Shown here one piece after another: positions 1 through 4,829 of a stretch of 8,380 nucleotides of DNA. This DNA is from an uncultured Eubacteriales bacterium (GTDB lineage: Bacteria > Bacillota > Clostridia > Lachnospirales > Bianqueaceae): contig CACZPA010000114.1 in assembly GCA_902782895.1 (NCBI GenBank), forward strand, positions 1 through 8,380, given 5' to 3'. The position numbers were made by a program, and so were the translations under genes. A model generated the notes under the pieces. It saw nothing but the letters and a program-made list of their open reading frames with translations. It was not told the DNA's origin and made no database searches. How positions within the stretch are numbered: position 1 is the first letter of the stretch; each line of letters starts with the position of its first letter.

Positions 1-164
1 TAAGAAGCAAGACCTCTGTCCACAAGTTCCTGATTGATATCGTTGAATACAATAGTAGCACCTGCTCTGTAAAAAGCAGTCGCGATCGCAAAACCGATTC
101 CGTAAGACGCGCCTGTAATCAGGGCTACTTTACCTTCCAGTGAAAAGCTTCCGGGGAATTCCAT
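1..164 (-). CDS. Short-chain dehydrogenase/reductase, probably gluconate 5-dehydrogenase (5' part only)
   Basis: This is the first 54 codons of an NAD(P)-dependent short-chain dehydrogenase; the rest lies beyond the left edge of the window. The visible protein starts MEFPGSFSLEGKVALITGAS and carries the classic Rossmann nucleotide-binding loop TGASYGIG at residues 17-24. The end of the second beta strand reads IVFNDIN (residues 38-44), where the aspartate is the usual cofactor-selecting position. This N-terminal pattern closely resembles clostridial gluconate 5-dehydrogenases (IdnO/Gno type), which interconvert 5-keto-D-gluconate and D-gluconate in the cytoplasm. The catalytic Ser-Tyr-Lys residues are not in the window, so substrate assignment is by resemblance only. 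The ATG at 164-162 follows an AGAAGGAGGT ribosome binding site, and the gene has its own promoter just upstream. It runs in the same direction as ispE but about 155 bases away. Confidence 0.82.
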   Translation of the reverse strand, partial: MEFPGSFSLEGKVALITGASYGIGFAIATAFYRAGATIVFNDINQELVDRGLAS

Positions 165-195
165 ATTAGTGACCTCCTTCTGATTGTGTAAGTTC

Positions 196-223
196 AGTAT
201 ACCACAAAAACGCGGGATTGCAA
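196..223 (-). promoter_or_regulatory. Promoter of the short-chain dehydrogenase gene
   Basis: On the minus strand the -10 hexamer TATACT (201-196) is preceded by TGG, giving an extended -10. A -35-like TTGCAA (223-218) lies 16 bases upstream. The predicted start of transcription is near position 190, about 25 bases before the ATG, which leaves just room for the AGGAGG site. This suggests the dehydrogenase is transcribed independently of ispE. Confidence 0.6.
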
Positions 224-258
224 GTTATAGAACGGATCTATTGTCGGCCGGATCAGCT

Positions 259-304
259 GCGGTTGATCGAATCCATTGCGGCTGATCGAATCCATTGCAA
301 CCGC
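259..304. repeat. Two-copy 19-bp tandem repeat framed by a 7-bp inverted repeat
   Basis: Two adjacent 19-base units (259-277 and 278-296) differ at one position only: GCGGTTGATCGAATCCATT, then the same with C for the first T of the TTG (position 282). The block is flanked by perfect inverted arms GCGGTTG (259-265) and CAACCGC (298-304). It lies between the ispE stop and the promoter of the dehydrogenase gene. No T-run follows on either strand, so it is not an obvious intrinsic terminator. Its role is unknown. The rest of this intergenic stretch holds only the dehydrogenase promoter. Confidence 0.75.
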
Positions 305-319
305 CTTGATCTGCTGCAG

Positions 320-1252
320 TCAGGCATCCTGCTTCCAGACGCCGCCCTGCTGGTACCTCGGATTCTCCGTATTGGTGTACAGCACGACGTAGCGCCGCGG
401 GCAGGATCCGCGCAGTGACAGATAAGCTTCTTTTGCCTTTGCTTCGTCCCTGAAAAGGCCGTAGACCGTCGGTCCGCTGCCGCTCATCGAGGCGGCAGCC
501 GCCCCCAGCTGCAGCAATTGCTTCTTCAGTTCCGGGATCTCCGGATGCTCACGGCTGACCGGTTTTTCCAGCATATTGATCATTTCTTTCTGCAGGTTCC
601 GGATATCGCCGCTCTCCACCGCCGCGAGGAAACGCGCGGTATTGGGCTTTTTCTGCCGGCCTTCGAGATCAAACTGCTGATAGGCCCACGGCGTGGACAC
701 GCTGAAATCCGGCTTTACCAGCACAACATATGTCATCGGAAACGCCCGGACCGGTTCGATCAGCTCTCCGCGGCCCGTCGCCAGGCATGTGCCTCCAAGC
801 AGGCAGAACGGTACGTCGGAGCCGATCTCCGCCCCGATTTTCATCAGTTCTTCCGTAGAAAGCCGCAAGCTGAACAGCTTATTCATGCCGCGCAACACCG
901 CCGCCGCGTCCGTACTGCCGCCCGCAAGGCCCGACGCGATCGGGATTTTTTTCTTTATCATAAGGGCTATCGGCCGATCGAGGCTGTAGCGCTCCTGCAT
1001 CAAAGTAACCGCACGGTAAGCAAGATTCTGCGGGGTAGCCCCGAGAAAAGGAATATTGCATTCTACCGTGTTTGTATCTCCATCCGCGAAGGACAGCTCC
1101 ACGTCATCCCACAGCCGCAGGCTCTGCATGATCATGGAAACCTCATGAAAACCGTCCTCTCGCGCTTTCCCGACCTCCAGCGTCAGATTGATCTTTGCTT
1201 TTGCCCGATAATAGGCGTTTTTCCCGGATGGACTGCTCATCCGATATTCCAT
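320..1252 (-). CDS. ispE: 4-diphosphocytidyl-2-C-methyl-D-erythritol kinase
   Basis: IspE phosphorylates the 2-hydroxyl of 4-diphosphocytidyl-2-C-methyl-D-erythritol with ATP, the fourth step of the MEP isoprenoid pathway, in the cytoplasm. The 310-residue protein has the GHMP-kinase layout. AKINLTLEVG near the N terminus includes K20, the likely equivalent of the catalytic lysine. The ATP-binding loop PIASGLAGGSTDAAA occupies residues 104-118. IGSDVPFCLLGG (143-154) includes D146, equivalent to the catalytic aspartate. SMSGSGPTVYGLF (255-267) is the C-terminal glycine-rich GHMP motif. Length is close to the family norm of about 280-300, with a short polar C-terminal extension. The ATG at 1252 sits 5 bases after AAGGAGG, which favours it over the internal methionine at residue 5. 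It follows the hydrolase-like gene after 33 bases and is probably co-transcribed with it. Confidence 0.96.
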   Translation of the reverse strand: MEYRMSSPSGKNAYYRAKAKINLTLEVGKAREDGFHEVSMIMQSLRLWDDVELSFADGDTNTVECNIPFLGATPQNLAYRAVTLMQERYSLDRPIALMIKKKIPIASGLAGGSTDAAAVLRGMNKLFSLRLSTEELMKIGAEIGSDVPFCLLGGTCLATGRGELIEPVRAFPMTYVVLVKPDFSVSTPWAYQQFDLEGRQKKPNTARFLAAVESGDIRNLQKEMINMLEKPVSREHPEIPELKKQLLQLGAAAASMSGSGPTVYGLFRDEAKAKEAYLSLRGSCPRRYVVLYTNTENPRYQQGGVWKQDA

Positions 1253-1285
1253 TTGTTCCTCCTTAAGACTAAGGTCTTGCAGTAT

Positions 1286-2200
1286 TTATTCTGAACCGGC
1301 CGACTGTGCGGCCGTATCCAGTATCCATTGTCTGAATTGATCCCGTTCTGTACTGTCCCTCTCCGGCCGGTCCAATGGGCCGGACAGGATCTCCGTATGG
1401 ACTGGGCCTTTAAGCGCTTCCGCTATACGCGCAGACTCCTGAACCGGGATTCCGGAATGCTTTTCGGCGGCGAGGAGGACCGGTAGCTTCATCAAACCGC
1501 CTCGCGCGCGAATCTCCGCCGCGGGTGCTGCTTTCGCCGGAGAAACGCCCCGCGTCCATCTGCAGAACAGCCCGGCAAGCTGCAGCATTGGGAACGGCGG
1601 GAAACCTCTGTCCCGCAGGTGCTTTTTCAGGAGTTCCCGCAGGTCCGCGTACGGTGAAACCGCGACGACAAATCGCACCCGGTCGTCTATGCACGCGTGC
1701 AGTAAAGCGGCTACAGCTCCGGTCTTGCGGCCGACCGTCCCGATCGTCCTGCAGGCGTCCGGTTCTCTGTTCACGGCTGTTGTATAGATGAGGCGCAGAT
1801 CACGGGCTTCCCGGATGCCCCAGGTGCTCTTTCGCCCGCTTCCCGCACAGCCCCTGCCGCTATAGCGGATCACGGCGATCCCTTTTGCCAGCAGCCAGCC
1901 GACAAGACCCTCATCCTGCAGATCTGTCAACACAACGGCGACTCCGGCAAGCCTCTCCGGCACAAGGATCTCGCCCCGGATCCAGCATCCGTCAGGTGTA
2001 TCGCATGAAAAGCCACGACCATCAGAAGTATGCGTCCCGTTAGAAGCATAGGTCCCGTCAGAAGCACAGATCGCGCCAGATGCACGCGCTCCGCCCTCCG
2101 GAAACTCACGGTGAAGGAATCGTATGCACAGAAAATGAGTCAGCGTTCCAAAAAACATAAGCACGGCCACTGCCGTATATCCGAATATAGCAAGCCACAC
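1286..2200 (-). CDS. Membrane-anchored alpha/beta-hydrolase-like protein, probably catalytically inactive
   Basis: This 304-residue protein begins with a hydrophobic segment (about residues 2-27) likely to anchor it in the membrane. A repetitive Ser/Gly/Thr-rich linker (38-67) follows, then a domain with the shape of an alpha/beta hydrolase. Landmarks are VAVVLTDLQDEG (87-98), IAVIRYSGRGCAGSGR (108-123), the nucleophile-elbow region IGTVGRKTGAVAALL (153-167), VSPYADLRELL (181-191) and LPVLLAAEKHSGIPVQES (239-256). At the elbow the usual GxSxG serine is K159. The acid position before IP aligns with H248, and the usual histidine in the GxxHxRP-like region is L276. I infer a pseudoenzyme or binding protein. 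The true substrate or partner is not known. The GTG start at 2200 lies 7 bases after AAAGGAGG; the nearby ATG at 2220 is out of frame. The gene is transcribed ahead of ispE. Confidence 0.75.
   Translation of the reverse strand: MWLAIFGYTAVAVLMFFGTLTHFLCIRFLHREFPEGGARASGAICASDGTYASNGTHTSDGRGFSCDTPDGCWIRGEILVPERLAGVAVVLTDLQDEGLVGWLLAKGIAVIRYSGRGCAGSGRKSTWGIREARDLRLIYTTAVNREPDACRTIGTVGRKTGAVAALLHACIDDRVRFVVAVSPYADLRELLKKHLRDRGFPPFPMLQLAGLFCRWTRGVSPAKAAPAAEIRARGGLMKLPVLLAAEKHSGIPVQESARIAEALKGPVHTEILSGPLDRPERDSTERDQFRQWILDTAAQSAGSE
2022..2093 (-). repeat. 18-bp degenerate tandem repeat, four copies, encoding a Ser/Gly/Thr linker
   Basis: Four consecutive 18-base units (2022-2039, 2040-2057, 2058-2075, 2076-2093) share the pattern TCAGAAGyAyrsGTCCCG on the plus strand, with increasing divergence toward 2093. 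Read on the coding (minus) strand they give six-residue units ASGAIC, ASDGTY, ASNGTH and TSDGRG, lying between the membrane anchor and the hydrolase-like domain. The 18-base period keeps the reading frame, so copy-number change would lengthen or shorten the linker without breaking the gene. Confidence 0.85.
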
Positions 2201-2227
2201 AGCGGCTCCTCCTTTATCATTACCTGT

Positions 2228-2256
2228 ATTATACTCTCCTGTTTTGCAGAAATCAA
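2228..2256 (-). promoter_or_regulatory. Promoter of the hydrolase-like gene / ispE unit
   Basis: On the minus strand a perfect TATAAT (2233-2228) is spaced 17 bases from TTGATT (2256-2251), a good sigma-A match. Transcription should start near 2221, giving a leader of about 20 bases that contains the AAAGGAGG site before the GTG start. It is divergent from the promoter at 2300-2328, about 45 bases away. Confidence 0.7.
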
Positions 2257-2299
2257 GTGGAACGGCCGTTTGCGCTGCATGTAAAGCCGTCGTTTCTTC

Positions 2300-2328
2300 T
2301 TGCTAAATCGCGCAAATTCTGCTATAAT
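2300..2328 (+). promoter_or_regulatory. Promoter of the DUF4430 / ECF S-component unit
   Basis: TTGCTA (2300-2305) and TATAAT (2323-2328) are separated by 17 bases, and a TGC directly before the -10 makes it an extended -10 promoter. Transcription should begin near 2335, leaving a leader of roughly 55 bases before the ATG at 2391. That leader contains the perfect hairpin at 2341-2365 and the AAAGGAAGG ribosome binding site. Confidence 0.75.
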
Positions 2329-2340
2329 AGGGGCGCTTTA

Positions 2341-2365
2341 CGGATATGACGGGCGGACATATCCG
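2341..2365 (+). promoter_or_regulatory. Perfect 8-bp inverted repeat in the leader of the DUF4430 gene
   Basis: CGGATATG (2341-2348) and CATATCCG (2358-2365) are exact complements around the 9-base loop ACGGGCGGA. The element starts about 6 bases after the predicted transcription start and ends 9 bases before the Shine-Dalgarno region. No T-run follows, so it is not a terminator. It could be an operator for a dimeric regulator, a 5'-stabilising hairpin, or part of a translational control element. The whole leader is far too short for a cobalamin riboswitch. Confidence 0.6.
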
Positions 2366-2390
2366 AATTCTATAGAAAGGAAGGTATATC

Positions 2391-2795
2391 ATGGCTGAAC
2401 AGAAGTCTAAAAAGACTACTTATATCGTGTCCGCTATTCTCGCTGTTCTTGTCATCGCCGCGATTCTGATCGTGGTTTTCCGCAAGCCTGCCGCTACCCA
2501 GCAGGGCAAGAAGACTATTGTCGTGGAAGTCATCAACGGCGAAGACAAACAGGAATTCACGGTCCACACGGATCAGGAGTTCCTGCGCGGCGCGCTCGAA
2601 GAGCTGAATCTGATCAAGGGATCCGAGTCCGAATACGGTCTCTTTGTTACGGAAGTCAACGGTGTCGCTGCGGATGATACCAAGCAGCAGTGGTGGTGCT
2701 TCACCAAAGGCGGCGAAATGCTGATGACCGGTGTTGACGAGACTCCGATCGCTGACGGAGATCATTTCGAAATCGAACTGAAAACAGGCTGGTAA
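2391..2795 (+). CDS. DUF4430 (transcobalamin C-terminal-like) membrane-anchored protein
   Basis: The protein has 134 residues. A lysine-rich cytoplasmic tip (MAEQKSKK) is followed by one hydrophobic helix (about 11-30) and a soluble domain from about residue 42 that matches the DUF4430 pattern: a beta strand TIVVEVIN, the stretch YGLFVTEVNGV (82-92), QQWWCFTKGGEML (99-111), TGVDETPIADGDHFEIEL (113-130) and a final GW. DUF4430 is related to the C-terminal domain of transcobalamin, a vitamin-binding fold, and such proteins occur beside ECF S components in Firmicutes. The helix has no lipobox cysteine, so it looks like a signal anchor rather than a lipoprotein. Only 2 bases separate its stop from the S component, so the two are almost certainly translated as a pair. 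I infer an extracellular substrate-capture or accessory role. The ligand is unknown. Confidence 0.88.
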   Translation: MAEQKSKKTTYIVSAILAVLVIAAILIVVFRKPAATQQGKKTIVVEVINGEDKQEFTVHTDQEFLRGALEELNLIKGSESEYGLFVTEVNGVAADDTKQQWWCFTKGGEMLMTGVDETPIADGDHFEIELKTGW

Positions 2796-2797
2796 TC

Positions 2798-3313
2798 ATG
2801 AACGTCTACAGGATGGTCCTGTTCGCGTTTCTTGGCGCGCTCTACTATGCCGTCCAGGTGGCACTGGCTCCTCTGCCCAATATTGAACTCGTGTCCGTTC
2901 TGATTCTTGTAACGACACTGACCTTCGGAGCGCAGGCATTGTTTCCGATCTATGTCTTTATCATTTTGGAAGGACTGACGTACGGATTCGGTGTCTGGTG
3001 GTGCGTTTACCTGTATGTATGGCCTGTGCTGTGCGTAGTGGTGCTGCTGCTTTCGAAACACGGATCATGGTGGCTGTGGTGCGCGGTTCTGGCCCTCTTC
3101 GGCCTTTCGTTCGGAGCGCTGTGCGCGATCCCCTACCTCTTTATCGGAGGGCCGGGCATGATGCTTGCCTGGTGGATCAACGGCCTTCCGTTCGATCTGA
3201 TGCACTGCGCCGGCAATCTTGTGATCGGAATCGTTTTGTACAAACCGCTTCTTCTCTGCATGACCAAGCTCCGGGATATCTTCCGGGCCAAATTGGAAGA
3301 GCGGTCCGAATAA
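2798..3313 (+). CDS. ECF-type transporter S component (substrate-binding membrane subunit)
   Basis: This is a 171-residue, very hydrophobic protein with about six membrane helices (roughly residues 4-23, 29-45, 48-66, 70-86, 91-113 and 135-155). Its pattern fits the substrate-specific S subunits of energy-coupling factor transporters: LPNIELVSVLILV (26-38), then a YVFIILEGLTYGFG segment (52-65), and a cytoplasmic basic tail. S components bind a vitamin or metal-related substrate in the membrane and associate with a shared EcfA-EcfA'-EcfT module. No such module is in the window, so this would be a stand-alone (group II) S subunit using one encoded elsewhere. It starts 2 bases after the DUF4430 stop. 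Specificity cannot be read from the sequence. Cobalamin-type compounds are suggested only by the DUF4430 partner, and no vitamin riboswitch is present. Confidence 0.85.
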   Translation: MNVYRMVLFAFLGALYYAVQVALAPLPNIELVSVLILVTTLTFGAQALFPIYVFIILEGLTYGFGVWWCVYLYVWPVLCVVVLLLSKHGSWWLWCAVLALFGLSFGALCAIPYLFIGGPGMMLAWWINGLPFDLMHCAGNLVIGIVLYKPLLLCMTKLRDIFRAKLEERSE

Positions 3314-3317
3314 CGGC

Positions 3318-3346
3318 TTGACAAAACGGCGGAGAGCTTTTATAAT
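3318..3346 (+). promoter_or_regulatory. Consensus promoter of tRNA-Ser
   Basis: TTGACA (3318-3323) and TATAAT (3341-3346) are both perfect consensus hexamers with the optimal 17-base spacer. It begins 4 bases after the S-component stop codon. The predicted start lies near 3353, about 24 bases before the mature tRNA. There is no terminator between the S-component gene and this promoter, so transcripts of the DUF4430/ECF unit should run through the tRNA too. Confidence 0.92.
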
Positions 3347-3376
3347 GTGAAAGTCATGAAGAGTTTCTCTTTCACT

Positions 3377-3462
3377 GGAGAGATGTCCGAGTGGTTTATG
3401 GAGCTGGTCTTGAAAACCAGTGACTCCGCAAGGGGCCGTGGGTTCGAATCCTACTCTCTCCG
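3377..3462 (+). tRNA. tRNA-Ser (anticodon UGA)
   Basis: This is an 86-base class II tRNA. The acceptor arms GGAGAGA (3377-3383) and TCTCTCC (3455-3461) pair perfectly, followed by discriminator G3462. The anticodon stem CTGGT/ACCAG (3404-3408/3416-3420) encloses the loop CTTGAAA, with anticodon TGA at 3411-3413, which reads UCN serine codons. The long variable arm (about 3421-3437) is typical of serine tRNAs. The T arm GTGGG-TTCGAAT-CCTAC has one G-T wobble. The 3' CCA is not encoded (the next bases are TTC) and must be added enzymatically. Confidence 0.97.
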
Positions 3463-3469
3463 TTCCCTG

Positions 3470-3505
3470 ATCTGTATCCCCTTCGGATACAGATTTTTTA
3501 TTTTA
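3470..3505 (+). terminator. Intrinsic terminator after tRNA-Ser
   Basis: A perfect 10-bp stem ATCTGTATCC (3470-3479) / GGATACAGAT (3485-3494) with a 5-base loop is followed by a T-rich tail (TTTTTTATTTT). It starts 8 bases after the tRNA 3' end and ends just before the ribosome binding site of the DUF1015 gene, so it separates the tRNA unit from the downstream operon unless readthrough occurs. Confidence 0.92.
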
Positions 3506-3523
3506 ACCGACAGGAGGTTTCCA

Positions 3524-4819
3524 ATGGATATCTGCAAATTTACAGGCGGTACAATTCTGATCCCCCAGACGGATCTATCGGCTTTCTGCGTGATTGCCTG
3601 CGATCAGTACACGTCAGAACCCGAATACTGGAAACCGGCCGCAGACGCTGCCGGCAGCAATCCGTCCGCGCTGCAGCTGATTTTCCCGGAAGCCGAGCTC
3701 GGCAGTCCGGAGGACAACAGCGCGCGGATCCGCAAGATCCATGATACGATGTGGCAGGCGCTGTCATCCGGCCTTTTCCGCGAGTATAAGAACGCGATGA
3801 TCCTTACGGAAAGGACGCTGCGCGACGGTTCCGTCCGCTACGGGCTTGTCGGTCTGATCGATCTGGAGCAGTATGATTATCACACCGAGTCTGAAAGCTT
3901 CATCCGCGCGACGGAGCAGACAGTTCTGTCCCGTATCGAATCCCGCAAAGAGCTGCGCGAAGGCTCTGCGCTGGACATCCCGCATCTGATGCTGCTCGTG
4001 GATGACCGCGACAAAGAGCTCGTCGAGCCTGTCATTGCACGGATCGGCGAATTTGAGAAGATTTATGACTTTGATCTGATGCAGAATTCCGGTCACCTCC
4101 GCGGTTATCTGGTTCCGCAGGAGGAGCAGGCGCGGATCGCCTCCGTTCTGGAAAAATGGTCGGATCCCGCTTATTTCCGCCGCAAATACCGCTCTACTTC
4201 TCATCCGATGGTCCTCGCGGTCGGAGACGGCAACCATTCCCTTGCCGCCGCCAAGGACGCGTATGAGAGGCTGAAGGCGCGGATCGGCGCGGAGGCTGCT
4301 GCCACTCATCCGGCGCGCTATGCTCTGGCCGAGCTTAACAATCTGCATGATCCCGCGATCACTTTTGAACCGATCTACCGCGTACTGAAAGGCGCCGATC
4401 TGGACGATCTGCTGAACTTCCTGCGCAAGGCCGAGCCGGCTTTCCACGGCGGCATCGCGCAGTTCGGCGAGACCAGTCTCTATTTCCAGTGCGGTCTGGA
4501 GCGCAGAACGCTTTCGATTCCGGCGCAGCCCGGCATCCTGCCGGTTCAGATCCTGCAGCCGCTGCTGGACGCCTATCTCGCGGAGCATCCGGAGGTCGGC
4601 ATCGATTATATCCACGGACTTGACACCGTTCGTTCCCTTGCCGGCGATCCCGCCTGCATCGGCATTACTTTCAGTGGAATCCGCAAAGACGAAGTATTCG
4701 GCGCGGTCATTCACGGAGACGTACTGCCCCGCAAGACCTTCTCCATCGGTCACGCGGAGTATAAACGCTTCTATCTGGAATCCCGCCGGATCCTGACGGA
4801 CGCGGACCGCGAAGCATAA
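3524..4819 (+). CDS. DUF1015 family protein
   Basis: This is a 431-residue, soluble, cytoplasmic-type protein of the DUF1015 family, whose biochemical role I cannot state from the sequence. Recognisable stretches are VIACDQYTSEPEYW (23-36), DGSVRYGLVGLIDLE (101-115), PMVLAVGDGNHSLAAAK (228-244), ARYALAELNNLHDPAI (264-279) and a C-terminal LPRKTFSIGHAEYKRFY (401-417). DGNHS (235-239) sits where other DUF1015 members have DGHHR, a motif reminiscent of ParB/sulfiredoxin-type nucleotide sites, so a kinase-like or nucleotide-using activity is conceivable but unproven. The open frame extends upstream through the tRNA. ATG 3524 is chosen because it follows CAGGAGGTTTCCA and gives the family's N terminus. 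It is the first gene of a three-gene set, 10 bases before the flavoprotein. No clear promoter lies between the terminator and the start. Confidence 0.87.
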   Translation: MDICKFTGGTILIPQTDLSAFCVIACDQYTSEPEYWKPAADAAGSNPSALQLIFPEAELGSPEDNSARIRKIHDTMWQALSSGLFREYKNAMILTERTLRDGSVRYGLVGLIDLEQYDYHTESESFIRATEQTVLSRIESRKELREGSALDIPHLMLLVDDRDKELVEPVIARIGEFEKIYDFDLMQNSGHLRGYLVPQEEQARIASVLEKWSDPAYFRRKYRSTSHPMVLAVGDGNHSLAAAKDAYERLKARIGAEAAATHPARYALAELNNLHDPAITFEPIYRVLKGADLDDLLNFLRKAEPAFHGGIAQFGETSLYFQCGLERRTLSIPAQPGILPVQILQPLLDAYLAEHPEVGIDYIHGLDTVRSLAGDPACIGITFSGIRKDEVFGAVIHGDVLPRKTFSIGHAEYKRFYLESRRILTDADREA

Positions 4820-4829
4820 GGATTTTCGC

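Noticed and set aside
518..1294. Open frame of about 258 codons on the plus strand opposite ispE
   Set aside because: IspE has all its kinase motifs on the minus strand. The plus-strand product has no recognisable domain and no ribosome binding site.
2329..2390. Possible cobalamin or other vitamin riboswitch ahead of the DUF4430/ECF genes
   Set aside because: The leader is only about 55 bases, with one simple hairpin, and is far too short for known cobalamin riboswitches. No B12-box-like element was seen.
3347..3375. 7-bp inverted repeat GTGAAAG/CTTTCAC just before tRNA-Ser
   Set aside because: The left arm lies at or before the predicted transcription start, and short symmetry of this size is common. 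I saw no strong reason to call an operator or a leader structure.
3347..3523. Possible upstream extension of the DUF1015 protein by 59 codons
   Set aside because: The extension would be translated through tRNA-Ser and its terminator. ATG 3524 has a strong AGGAGG and matches the expected family N terminus.
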